Below, piece by piece: positions 17,710 through 26,408 of a DNA stretch of 64,000 nucleotides. The stretch comes from Sphingomonas japonica (lineage in GTDB: Bacteria > Pseudomonadota > Alphaproteobacteria > Sphingomonadales > Sphingomonadaceae). Position numbers and translations under genes: made by a program. Under the pieces are notes generated by a model. The model was not told the origin of the DNA, ran no database searches, and saw only the letters and a program-made list of their open reading frames with translations. Numbering within the stretch: position 1 is the first letter of the stretch; each line of letters begins with the position of its first letter. The stretch spans positions 2,319,501 through 2,383,500 of the forward strand of contig NZ_VDYR01000001.1 in assembly GCF_006346325.1 (NCBI RefSeq), in the 5' to 3' direction.

Positions 17710-18300
17710 TTACCGCCCCACCCAATCCGCGACTTCGCCCGCGACCTGGTTCGCGGCTTGGTTGAGCGCGACGCCCACGGCGCTCGCCTCGACCACTGCG
17801 ACCGGCACGCGCGCTTCGAACCGCCGTTTCTCGAAATTGGTCGCGCCCGGGCGCAATATCGCGGCGTCGTAGGTCACCACCGCTTCGCTGGTCGCGGCAT
17901 CGATCCCGAAGCTGCGCAGCTCGCCGGTAAGTTCGGCACCAGGATCGACGTTCGACTGTCGCCGCGTGAGCACCATCCGCCCCGTCCGCGCCGTCACCGT
18001 ATCGCCAAGCAGCCGCGCGAACAGCCGCGCCGGCGGTTCGACCCATTGCGCATCCTTGACATAGGCGATCGAGGTGTCGGTCGAGCGCACCGGAACGCGT
18101 TCGACCGACAATTCCTGCGGCGTCTGCGGCACGCGGATGGTGATTGTCCCGGCCTGCCCGGTCTGTGTCTGCCCCGTTGCGATCGTCGCGGCAGGATCGA
18201 GCGTGAGCAGCGACGGCGGCGGCTCCGCCCCGAACGAGATGCACGCGGACAGCGGCAGCGCCGCGAGGAGAGACAAGAGCTTGGTCATGGCGCGCCCCAT
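17710..18300 (-). CDS. ABC-transport auxiliary lipoprotein (Mla/PqiC-like)
   Basis: A 196-residue lipoprotein: TKLLSLLAALPLSACISFG contains the lipobox LSAC. The remainder (LLTLDPAATIATGQ, VPQTPQELSVERVPVRSTDTSIAYVKDAQWVEPPARLFARLLGDTV) matches the ABC-type transport auxiliary lipoprotein family (PqiC/YmbA-like), which works with MCE systems at the outer-membrane side. The ATG at 18300 overlaps the MCE-gene stop by one base (TGATG), so translation is probably coupled. ATG 18288 is an alternative. It is the last gene of the four-gene MCE operon. Confidence 0.8.
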   Translation of the reverse strand: MGRAMTKLLSLLAALPLSACISFGAEPPPSLLTLDPAATIATGQTQTGQAGTITIRVPQTPQELSVERVPVRSTDTSIAYVKDAQWVEPPARLFARLLGDTVTARTGRMVLTRRQSNVDPGAELTGELRSFGIDAATSEAVVTYDAAILRPGATNFEKRRFEARVPVAVVEASAVGVALNQAANQVAGEVADWVGR

Positions 18301-19268
18301 CAATTGGCGGGTTCGTAATCGGGAAGTTTCTGCGATCCGACGAGCGAGCCGGCGCCGCCGCGATTGACGCGCTCGGCGACCGCCGAAAGCGCCTCGGTCA
18401 TCTGGCGCAGGTCCTGGACCAACTGGCCGACCTCGGGGATGGTCTGCTTGGAGAAAGCCTGCAGGCCCGGTCGGGCGTCGGTGATCGCGCCGTCGAGCGA
18501 CTCCGCGCTCTTCTGCGCCGACGCGATCGCCTTGTTGAGATTGGCCATCGCTGGCTGGACGTCGTTCGCCAGCACCTGGTTGGTGGTTCCGGCGAGCTGG
18601 CCGATCTGCTCGGCGGCGACGCCGGCGCGCTGGATCGCGATCCGCGTCTCGGCAAGCGTCGCGGCGATCTCCGGCCCGCGATCGGCGAGCGCGTCGGTCA
18701 GGCGACCGGTATTTTCGAGGATCGCCGCGATCGAATTCTGGTTACGGTCGGACAGCAATCCCGTCAGCCGCTCGGTCAGCGTCGTCAGCCTCTCGAGCAG
18801 CTGCGGCGCCGACGACAGGATCGCGCCGAGTCCGCCGGTCCGCGTGGGGATCAGCGGCACGCCGAACGGGCAGCTCGCCGACGCGTTCTCGCTGGGACAC
18901 GCGATAGGCGGTGCGTCCTTTACCGCGCCATCGAGCGAGATCTGGCTGACACCGGTGAAGCCGATGCCCTGGATCGAGGCGGTCGTCCCCTGCAGGATCG
19001 GCACGTCCTGATTGACGGTGATGCGCACGCGCACGAATTCGGGATCGGGCCTGAACAGCGCGATCTCCTTGACCTGGCCCGAGGGCACGCCCGAGAACGC
19101 GACCGGTGACCCCTTGGCAATACCGTCGACAGCCTGTTTGAACAGGATGTCATATTCCTTGTCGGCGCTCGAATTGACGCGCGCCAGCCAGACGATGAAC
19201 AGCGCCAGCACCGCCAGCAGGATCAGCACCACCGCGCCGACGAGAACATGGTTCGAGCGTGTTTCCAT
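18300..19268 (-). CDS. mlaD: MCE-domain substrate-binding protein (MlaD-like)
   Basis: A 322-residue protein anchored by one N-terminal helix (LVGAVVLILLAVLALFIVWLA). The MCE domain (about residues 38-118) reads YDILFKQAVDGIAKGSPVAFSGVPSGQVKEIAL and ILQGTTASIQGIGFTGVSQISLDG. A long helical C-terminal part (residues 150-300) rich in coiled-coil heptads follows, as in longer MCE proteins that form needle-like tunnels. MlaD proteins carry phospholipids between membranes. ATG 19268 overlaps the stop of the ATPase gene (TGATG). Confidence 0.88.
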   Translation of the reverse strand: METRSNHVLVGAVVLILLAVLALFIVWLARVNSSADKEYDILFKQAVDGIAKGSPVAFSGVPSGQVKEIALFRPDPEFVRVRITVNQDVPILQGTTASIQGIGFTGVSQISLDGAVKDAPPIACPSENASASCPFGVPLIPTRTGGLGAILSSAPQLLERLTTLTERLTGLLSDRNQNSIAAILENTGRLTDALADRGPEIAATLAETRIAIQRAGVAAEQIGQLAGTTNQVLANDVQPAMANLNKAIASAQKSAESLDGAITDARPGLQAFSKQTIPEVGQLVQDLRQMTEALSAVAERVNRGGAGSLVGSQKLPDYEPAN

Positions 19269-20101
19269 CAGTCCCTCATCGCGCCTTCGCGCTGTTGTTC
19301 GGCGGGGTCGCGCGTTGATTCGGCCCGCTGCGCACTGTCGATCGCGGCGCGCCCGCGTGGTCCGTTGAAATATTCCTGGATCCACGGATGATCGAGCGCG
19401 AGCAGTTCGTCGATCGTCCCGACCGCGATCACCTTCTTGTCGGCGAGCACCGCGACGCGGTCGCAGATCGCATAGAGCGTGTCGAGATCGTGGGTGATCA
19501 GGAACACCGTCAGCCCCAGCGTTTTTTGCAGCGACTGGGTGAGTTCGTCGAACGCGGCGGCGCCGATCGGGTCGAGCCCGGCCGTCGGTTCGTCGAGGAA
19601 CAGCAATTCGGGATCGAGCGCGAGCGCGCGCGCCAGCCCGGCGCGCTTGCGCATGCCGCCCGACAGTTCCGACGGGAATTTGGGCGCGGCGTCTGCGGGA
19701 AGCCCGGTCATCACCACCTTGTAGGCGGCGATCTCCTGGAGCAGCACCGGGTTCAGCCCGGGATAGAATTCCTTCAAGGGAACCTGAACATTCTCCGACA
19801 CGGTCAGGGTCGAGAACAGCGCGCCACCCTGGAACAGGACGCCCCAGCGCTTGCGCACCTCGACCGCCTCGGTGGCATCGGTGCCGACCGTATTCTCGCC
19901 GAACACATGCACCTCGCCCGCGACCGGCGTCTGCAGGCCGATGATCGACCGCATCAACACCGACTTGCCGGTGCCCGATCCGCCGACGACGCCGATGATC
20001 TCGCCGCGGCGCACGTCGAGGTCCAGCCCTTCGTGGACGACCTGCTCGCCGAACGCGTTCTTGAGGCCGCGAACCGAGATGATCGGCTGATCCTCGGTCA
20101 T
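19268..20101 (-). CDS. mlaF: ABC transporter ATPase (MlaF-like)
   Basis: The 277-residue nucleotide-binding subunit of the lipid transporter. Walker A is GGSGTGKS near residue 42, the Q-loop is VLFQGGALFSTLTV, the signature is LSGGMRKRAGLARALAL, and Walker B is LLFLDEPTAGLDP, then LITHDLDT with the switch His. LSGGMRKR and the Q-loop context are typical of MlaF. The start ATG 20101 overlaps the mlaE stop by four bases. The frame remains open upstream, but that part is antisense-phase to mlaE and is not included. The C-terminal tail beyond residue 245 is polar (GRAAIDSAQRAESTRDPAEQQ). Confidence 0.92.
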   Translation of the reverse strand: MTEDQPIISVRGLKNAFGEQVVHEGLDLDVRRGEIIGVVGGSGTGKSVLMRSIIGLQTPVAGEVHVFGENTVGTDATEAVEVRKRWGVLFQGGALFSTLTVSENVQVPLKEFYPGLNPVLLQEIAAYKVVMTGLPADAAPKFPSELSGGMRKRAGLARALALDPELLFLDEPTAGLDPIGAAAFDELTQSLQKTLGLTVFLITHDLDTLYAICDRVAVLADKKVIAVGTIDELLALDHPWIQEYFNGPRGRAAIDSAQRAESTRDPAEQQREGAMRD

Positions 20102-21207
20102 ATCCAGCCGATCCGTTCGAAGAACACCGCGAAGAACGCGTCGAGGACGATGACGAGGAAGATCGCCTGGACCACCGCCGAGGTCGTGCGCAGCCCGACC
20201 TGCTCGGCGTCGTTCTCGACCAGCATCCCCTGGAAACAGCCCGCCATGGCGATGATCGCGCCGAACACCGGCGCCTTTATGAGGCCGACATAGAGATCGG
20301 TGATCGGCACGACTTCGCGCAGCCGCTGAATATAGGTGACCGGCGGGATGTCGAGGCTGACCCAGCACAGCAATCCGCCGCCGATTATCGCGACGATCGA
20401 TGCGTAGAAGCCGAGCAGTGGCATCATGATGATCGTCGACAGCACGCGCGGCAGCACCAGCGCCTCCATCGGCGACACGCCGATCGTGCGCATCGCGTCG
20501 ATTTCCTCGGTCAGCTTCATCGTGCCGATCTGCGCTGCGAACGCCGAACCGGAACGACCGGCCACCATGATCGCGGTCATCAGCACGCCGAGTTCGCGCA
20601 AGGTGATGCGGCCGATCAGGTTGATCGTGAACACCTCGGCGCCGAACTGGCGCAACTGCACCGCGCCCTGCTGCGCGATGACGACGCCGATCAGGAAGCT
20701 CATCAGTCCGATGATGCCGAGCGCGGTGACGCCGACCGCTTCGAAGCGCTGGACGGTGGCGTTGAAACGGAAGCGTTTGGGATGCCGGATCACCGCACCG
20801 AGCGAAAGGACGGTCGCGCCCATGAAGCCGAGCAGGCCGAGCAGAGTGCGTCCGGCAGTCGCGGTGGCGGCGCCGATCTCGTCCAAGATGCGCGCGACCG
20901 GCGACAAGGGCTTGCGCCCCATCGCCACCGGCTGATCCGCTGCCTGGACCTGTTCGAACAGATGCTGCGTATCCTCGGCGATGCCTTCGACCCGGGCGTC
21001 GCGATCCCGCGCGAATTTGTGGACGATCCACGCCCCGACGGTGTCGATCCGGTCGATGCTCGACAGATCGACGCGCGTGACCGACGACCCCACGGCATCG
21101 AGGCGATCCGGAACATCGCCAAGCCGCGCCAGCGACCAGTCGCCGGTCAGGAACAGCGACGCTCCGCCATCGCGTGAATCGAGCGAGAAATCAGCTGGCC
21201 GCATCAT
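20098..21207 (-). CDS. mlaE: ABC transporter permease with N-terminal STAS-like domain (MlaE-like)
   Basis: A 369-residue protein. Residues 1-95 form a STAS-like domain (LTGDWSLARLGDVPDRLDAVGSSVTRVDLSSIDRIDTVGAWIVHKF), which the E. coli MlaE permease lacks as part of the same chain (there MlaB is separate). The rest is the MlaE permease with five or six helices, including VGVTALGIIGLMSFLIGVVIAQQG, ELGVLMTAIMVAGRSGSAFAAQIGTMKLTEEIDAMRTIGVSP (the EQ/EExxAL-like loop) and a C-terminal helix pair. It is first in the operon mlaE-mlaF-mlaD-lipoprotein and divergent from the HAD gene. ATG at 21207 or 21204. Confidence 0.92.
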   Translation of the reverse strand: MMRPADFSLDSRDGGASLFLTGDWSLARLGDVPDRLDAVGSSVTRVDLSSIDRIDTVGAWIVHKFARDRDARVEGIAEDTQHLFEQVQAADQPVAMGRKPLSPVARILDEIGAATATAGRTLLGLLGFMGATVLSLGAVIRHPKRFRFNATVQRFEAVGVTALGIIGLMSFLIGVVIAQQGAVQLRQFGAEVFTINLIGRITLRELGVLMTAIMVAGRSGSAFAAQIGTMKLTEEIDAMRTIGVSPMEALVLPRVLSTIIMMPLLGFYASIVAIIGGGLLCWVSLDIPPVTYIQRLREVVPITDLYVGLIKAPVFGAIIAMAGCFQGMLVENDAEQVGLRTTSAVVQAIFLVIVLDAFFAVFFERIGWI

Positions 21208-21269
21208 TGGCGCCACCCATCGTCGATTCGGGCTGGTTCGGCAAGCGCGGACGCGGCACAGCGCCCGCA

Positions 21270-21947
21270 ATGAAGCATCGCATCGCCTTCTACGATCTCG
21301 ACAAAACCATCACCCGTGCGCCAACCTGGACGCGCTTCCTGGTCACCGCGGCATGGCACGGGCCACGCTGGCGCCTGGCGGTGTTGCCGGTCGCCGCGCT
21401 CGCCGCGCTTGGCTTTCCGCTGCGCCTGGTCGATCGCGCGCGGCTGAAGCGGCTGACGCATCGGCTGGTGATCGGCCCGGCGGTGGCACCGCCGCACATG
21501 GCTGCGCTCGCATCGCGCTTCGCTGCGCGTACGCTGTCGCACAATCTGCGCCGCGGGGCGCTGGCGCGGATCGATGCCGATCGTGCCGCCGGATATCGGC
21601 TGGTCCTCGCGACGGCGTCGTTCGATTTCTATGTCGGCGCGATCGCCGAGGCGCTGCGTTTCGACGACGTGGTCGCCACCGCCGGCAGGCGCAGCGATGA
21701 TGGCGATCATGCGCCGGGCTGCGACGGGGACAATTGCTACGGCTTGGCCAAGCTGGCGACGGTTGAGGCATGGATGCAGCGCGCGGGGATCGCGCGCGAC
21801 GCCGCAACGGTGCGCTTCTATTCGGACCATGTCTCCGACGCGCCGACGCTCGGCTGGGCCGACGAGGCATTCGCGGTCAATGCGCACGCGCCGCTGCGCG
21901 CCTTGGCCCGCCGGCGTGGCTGGACGCTGCTCGACTGGCGCCGCTGA
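21270..21947 (+). CDS. HAD-IB family phosphatase (SerB-like)
   Basis: A 225-residue phosphatase of the HAD superfamily. Motif I is FYDLDKTIT near residues 7-15, motif II lies in LVLATASFDFYV near residue 113, and motif IV is FYSDHVSDAPTLGWADEAFAVN near residue 186. The subfamily IB (phosphoserine phosphatase/lipid phosphatase-like) fits. Its place opposite the Mla operon suggests, without proof, a phospholipid or glycerophosphate substrate. A hydrophobic stretch near residues 37-50 is an amphipathic cap segment rather than a clear membrane anchor. Confidence 0.82.
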   Translation: MKHRIAFYDLDKTITRAPTWTRFLVTAAWHGPRWRLAVLPVAALAALGFPLRLVDRARLKRLTHRLVIGPAVAPPHMAALASRFAARTLSHNLRRGALARIDADRAAGYRLVLATASFDFYVGAIAEALRFDDVVATAGRRSDDGDHAPGCDGDNCYGLAKLATVEAWMQRAGIARDAATVRFYSDHVSDAPTLGWADEAFAVNAHAPLRALARRRGWTLLDWRR

Positions 21948-21949
21948 CG

Positions 21950-23221
21950 TCACAGCCCGACATCGACGGCATGGATGACAAGGCCGACCAGCCCGCCGAC
22001 CAGCGTGCCGTTGACGCGAATATACTGCAGATCGCGCCCGACCGCATTCTCGAGCCGGCCGGTGATCGTGCGCGTATCCCAGCCGCGCACCGTATCGGAA
22101 ACCAGCCGCACGATGGCATCGCCATAATCGGCCGCGGCACCGACCGCAGCACGCCGCACGAAGCGGTTGATCGTGCGGGCAAGCGCGGGATCGCTCTGCA
22201 ATGTTCCGCCGAGTTGACGCATCGCGTCGCCCAGCCGTCCGGCCATCATCGCGTCGGGATCGCGGGCCATGCGGAGCATGCCGGCGCGCGCGGTTTCCCA
22301 AACGCCCTGCCACCAGTCGCCAAGCGCCGGATTGTCGAGCAGTTCGGCCTTGAACGCTTCGACCTTGGCCTGCGCCTCGGCATCATTTTGGAGGTCGGTG
22401 GCCAGCCGGGCCAGCCCCTCCTCCGCCTTGAGCCGTAGCGGATGCGTGGGGTCCTCGGCCATTTCCTCGACCAGCCGCTCCAGCCCGTCAATGATCTTGT
22501 TGGCCAGCGTCTCGTCGAGCCCGGTCCAGCGCAGGATCGACCCGGCGCGATCATGCACCATCGCGCGGATGAGGTGCTGGTTGCTTTCAAGGATACGCGA
22601 CGCCCAGCGGATGATGCCGTCGAGCAAAGGTGCGTGGCGGCCATCGGCGATCGCGGCTTCCATCGCTTGCCCCAGCAGCGGAGCGATGCGAAGCGCGCGC
22701 AGCTGCGAAGACAGAGCGCCCTTGACCATTCCGCCCAGACGTTCGGGATCGAGCGATTCGAGCAGGTCGGCAGCAAGCCGCGACGCGCCGTAGCGCAGCC
22801 GCCCACCGCTGCCGCCGGGCGGATCGGACAGCCAGCGCCCGGCTGCGCGTGCGACATCGATATGCTGCATCCGCCGCGCGACGACGCCAGGGGTCAGGAA
22901 ATTGTCCTTGAGGAACACCGCCAGCGTGTCGCCGATGCGGTCCTTGTTACGCGGCACGATCGCGGTATGCGGGATCGGCAGGCCGAGCGGGTGGCGGAAC
23001 AGGGCGGTGACCGCGAACCAGTCGGCCAGCCCGCCGACCATCGCCGCTTCGGCGAACGCCTGGACATAGCCCCAGCCGCCGCCGTGGCGTGCCTCCATCC
23101 AGCGCGCCGCAAGGAACAGGCATGCCATCGCTACCAGCAGCCCGGTGGCGATCAGGCGCATGCGCCGCAGCGGCTGGGGGACGGCGTCCCCCGGCCGGGG
23201 GACGCGCTGGAACAGGCTCAT
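21950..23221 (-). CDS. DUF445 family membrane protein
   Basis: A 423-residue protein matching DUF445 (YjiN/YheB-like). It has an N-terminal membrane helix (LIATGLLVAMACLFLAARWM), then the conserved EAAMVGGLADWFAVTALFRHPLGLPIPHTAIVPRNKDRIGDTLAVFLKDNFL. A long helical middle and a C-terminal hydrophobic segment (YIRVNGTLVGGLVGLVIHAV) follow. The family function is unknown. It is convergent with the HAD gene (2-base gap) and starts 31 bases downstream of the RND permease stop on the same strand, so it may be the last cistron of the efflux operon. Confidence 0.85.
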   Translation of the reverse strand: MSLFQRVPRPGDAVPQPLRRMRLIATGLLVAMACLFLAARWMEARHGGGWGYVQAFAEAAMVGGLADWFAVTALFRHPLGLPIPHTAIVPRNKDRIGDTLAVFLKDNFLTPGVVARRMQHIDVARAAGRWLSDPPGGSGGRLRYGASRLAADLLESLDPERLGGMVKGALSSQLRALRIAPLLGQAMEAAIADGRHAPLLDGIIRWASRILESNQHLIRAMVHDRAGSILRWTGLDETLANKIIDGLERLVEEMAEDPTHPLRLKAEEGLARLATDLQNDAEAQAKVEAFKAELLDNPALGDWWQGVWETARAGMLRMARDPDAMMAGRLGDAMRQLGGTLQSDPALARTINRFVRRAAVGAAADYGDAIVRLVSDTVRGWDTRTITGRLENAVGRDLQYIRVNGTLVGGLVGLVIHAVDVGL

Positions 23222-23252
23222 GCCCGAACCAATCCCCGAGCGCGGGGAAGGT

Positions 23253-26200
23253 TCACTCCGCCGGCTGCGATCCCTCGTCGCCGCGATAGCCGATATGCCC
23301 GCCGGGCTGGTGGTCGATCGCCGGACCCACCGGCTTGCCGTCGTCGCCGGGACGATAGGTAAGCAGGCGCCGCGACAGCCGCGGCCCGATCCAGCGCTCG
23401 ATCCCCACCGCCAAGCTGAACGTCGCCGGCACCAGCAACAGCGTGAGCAGGGTCGACAGCAGCAACCCGCCGATCACCGTCACCCCCATCGGCGCGCGCC
23501 ACGAATTGGCGCCGCCGATCGACAACGCCGTCGGCACCATGCCCGCGACCATCGCCACCGTCGTCATCACGATCGGCTGCGCGCGCTTGTGCCCGGCGTC
23601 GACGATCGCTGTGAACTTGTCGACGCCCTTTTCCATCTCCTCGAGCGCGAAGTCGATCAGCAGGATCGAGTTCTTGGCGACGATGCCGAGCAGCATCAGC
23701 AACCCGATATAGACCGGCATCGATACCGCATCGCCGGTGATCCACAGCGCGATCAGCCCGCCCAGCGGCGCGAGCAGCAGCGAGCCCATGTTGACGAAGG
23801 GTGGCATGACCCGCTTGTAGAGCAGCACCAGCACCGCGAAGACGAGCAGGATTCCCGACACCACCGCGACGATGAAGTTGGTGATCATCTCCGCCTGCCA
23901 CTTGGCTTGGCCGAGCGTCAGTCGCGTGACCCCGATCGGCAGGTTCTGCATCGTCGGCAAGGCGTCGATCTGCTTCTGCGCGTCGCCCGAGATCACGCCG
24001 GGCGCGAGATCGGCGCCGAGCATCAGGCGGCGCTGCTGGTTGATGCGGTCGACGCGGGTCGGGCCTGATCCGAAGCTGATATCGGCGACGACGTTGAGCG
24101 GGACCGCGCCGCCGCTCTGCGTCGGCACCGGCAGATTCTCGATCGTCGACAGCCGTTCGCGCGAGTCCTCTGCGAGCGCCACGCGGATCGGGATCTGGCG
24201 ATCCGACAGAGAGAAGCGTGCGCTGTTCTGGTCGATATCGCCAAGCGTCGCGATACGGATCGCGCTCGACAGCGCCTGCGTCGTCACGCCCAGGCTGGCG
24301 GCGAGGTCGAGCCGCGGGGTGATGACGATCTCCGGCCGTTGCAGGTCGCCCGAAATGCGCGGCGCAACCAGCGTCGGCAACCGGCTCATCTCGGCCATGA
24401 TCTTGATCGCGGTCTGGTTGAGCAGTTCGGGATCCTCGCCGCCTAGCGTGATCGTCATGTCGCGCCCGCTCGACCCCCAGCCGAACTGCGACTGGAACGA
24501 CACGCGTGCGTCGGGAATCTTGTTGAGTTCGGGCGCGAGGTCGCGTTCGAACTCGATGCTGGTGACGTCGCGCTCGTCCTGATCCTTGAGCTTGGCAGTG
24601 ACGCGGCCATTGCCGACATAGCTGCGCGCATAGACGTCGGCCACGGCGGGCTGCGCCGCAAGAAGGTTGGCGACGCGATCGACCACCGCCTTGGTCTGTT
24701 CGAGCGTGGTGCCTGGCACCATCTCGATCGACGCAGTCGAATTGTCGTTGTCCTGCGTCGGCTGGAAGGTCTGCGGCAACTGCATGAACACCAGCACCGT
24801 CGCGACCAGCGACGCCGCACCGCCGACGATCGCCACCCAGCGATGCCGCAGCGTCCAGCGCAGGATGCCGACATAGCGGTCCATGATCCAGCTCTCGCCG
24901 TGGCTGGCATGGCCGTGTGATTTCAGGAAATAGGCGGCGATCATCGGCGTGATCAGCCGCGCCACGGCCAAGCTCATCAGGACGGCAGCCACGACGGTGA
25001 GACCGAAATTCTTGAAGAACTGTCCAGAGATGCCGGGCATGAGCCCGACTGGCAGGAACACCGCGACGATCGCCATCGTCGTCGCCAGCACGGCGAGGCC
25101 GATCTCGTCGGCGGCGTCGATCGATGCCTGATAGGCGGATTTGCCCATCCGCATGTGCCGCACAATATTCTCGATCTCGACGATGGCGTCGTCGACCAGC
25201 ACGCCAGCGACCAGGCTCAATGCCAGCAGCGTCATCTGGTTGAGCGTGAAGTTCATCATGTCGAGGAACCAGAAGGTCGGGATCGCCGACAACGGGATCG
25301 CCAGCGCCGAGATGATCGTCGCACGCCAGTCGCGCAGGAACAGGAATACGACGATCACCGCCAATATGGCGCCTTCGACCATCGCCTCGATCGCGCTGTT
25401 ATACTGATCCTCGGTCTGCTCGACATTGTTGAAAAGCAGTTCGAAGCGGACATCGGGATTGCGCTTTTCCAGCGCCTCGAGCTTGGCCTGCGCTTCGTGG
25501 AAGACGGTGACGTCGGACGCGCCCTTCGACCGCTTGATGTCGAAAGTCAGCACCTGCTTGCCGTTATATTCTGCGGTCGAGCGCCGCTCGCCATACAGGT
25601 CGCGCACCTCGGCGATATCGGCGAGGCGGACGCTGCGCCCTGCACCGACCGAGATCTGCGTCTGGCCGAGCGCGAACGCGGTGTCGGCATTGCCGAGCAC
25701 GCGCACCGATTGTTCGGAACCGGCGATCTCCGCACGACCGCCCGCGGCATCGACATTGACCTGGCGCAGCGCCTGGTTGACCTGGCTGGCGGTCAGCCCC
25801 TGCGACTGCAGCTTCAGGGGATCGAGGATCACGCGGATCTCGCGATCGACGCCGCCGATGCGATCGACGGTCGACAGGCCGGGAACCGACAGCAATTCTT
25901 TGGCTACGGTATTGTCGACATACCAGCTCAATTCCTCGACCGTCATGTCGGTGGTGATCGCGGTAAAGCTGGCGAGATCGTTGTCGGTGGTGTTGGCGCG
26001 GTAGACCTGCGGCTCGAGGATGCCTTCGGGCAAGTCGCCGCGGATCGTGTTGACCGCTTCGCGTACGTCAGTGACGGCGCGGTCGATGGGGGTGCCGATG
26101 TCGAGCTGGACGATCGTCGTCGACTGCCCTTCCGTGATGTTCGATTCGATCTGGTCAATGCCCTGGACGCCGCGCACCGCCGCCTCGACGCGCTGGGTGA

Positions 26201-26396
26201 TCTGCGTTTCCAGCTCGGACGGCGCAGCGCCCGGCTGGCTGATGACGACGATCGCGACCGGAAACTCGATGTCTGGGTCCTGGTTGACGTCCATCCGCAC
26301 GAAGCTGACGATCCCTGCGATGGTGAGCGCGAGGAACAGCACGATCGGCGCCACCGGATTGCGGATCGACCAGGCCGAGATGTTGCGGAAGTTCAT
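23253..26396 (-). CDS. RND efflux permease (AcrB/HAE1 type)
   Basis: A 1047-residue inner-membrane proton-driven exporter with 12 helices and two large periplasmic loops. It begins MNFRNISAWSIRNPVAPIVLFLALTIAG. GVLVDDAIVEIENIVRHM near residue 400 has the paired Asp of the helix-4 proton relay, and GIVAKNSILLIDFALEEME near residue 930 is the matching second-half motif. ANILAVIVVFLFLRDWR-type and FxVPTxxFxxx motifs also fit. The substrate range is unknown. It is preceded by its adaptor gene, 12 bases upstream on the same strand; no outer-membrane channel gene is next to it. Confidence 0.93.
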   Translation of the reverse strand: MNFRNISAWSIRNPVAPIVLFLALTIAGIVSFVRMDVNQDPDIEFPVAIVVISQPGAAPSELETQITQRVEAAVRGVQGIDQIESNITEGQSTTIVQLDIGTPIDRAVTDVREAVNTIRGDLPEGILEPQVYRANTTDNDLASFTAITTDMTVEELSWYVDNTVAKELLSVPGLSTVDRIGGVDREIRVILDPLKLQSQGLTASQVNQALRQVNVDAAGGRAEIAGSEQSVRVLGNADTAFALGQTQISVGAGRSVRLADIAEVRDLYGERRSTAEYNGKQVLTFDIKRSKGASDVTVFHEAQAKLEALEKRNPDVRFELLFNNVEQTEDQYNSAIEAMVEGAILAVIVVFLFLRDWRATIISALAIPLSAIPTFWFLDMMNFTLNQMTLLALSLVAGVLVDDAIVEIENIVRHMRMGKSAYQASIDAADEIGLAVLATTMAIVAVFLPVGLMPGISGQFFKNFGLTVVAAVLMSLAVARLITPMIAAYFLKSHGHASHGESWIMDRYVGILRWTLRHRWVAIVGGAASLVATVLVFMQLPQTFQPTQDNDNSTASIEMVPGTTLEQTKAVVDRVANLLAAQPAVADVYARSYVGNGRVTAKLKDQDERDVTSIEFERDLAPELNKIPDARVSFQSQFGWGSSGRDMTITLGGEDPELLNQTAIKIMAEMSRLPTLVAPRISGDLQRPEIVITPRLDLAASLGVTTQALSSAIRIATLGDIDQNSARFSLSDRQIPIRVALAEDSRERLSTIENLPVPTQSGGAVPLNVVADISFGSGPTRVDRINQQRRLMLGADLAPGVISGDAQKQIDALPTMQNLPIGVTRLTLGQAKWQAEMITNFIVAVVSGILLVFAVLVLLYKRVMPPFVNMGSLLLAPLGGLIALWITGDAVSMPVYIGLLMLLGIVAKNSILLIDFALEEMEKGVDKFTAIVDAGHKRAQPIVMTTVAMVAGMVPTALSIGGANSWRAPMGVTVIGGLLLSTLLTLLLVPATFSLAVGIERWIGPRLSRRLLTYRPGDDGKPVGPAIDHQPGGHIGYRGDEGSQPAE

Positions 26397-26408
26397 CGGA
26401 CGATGCGC

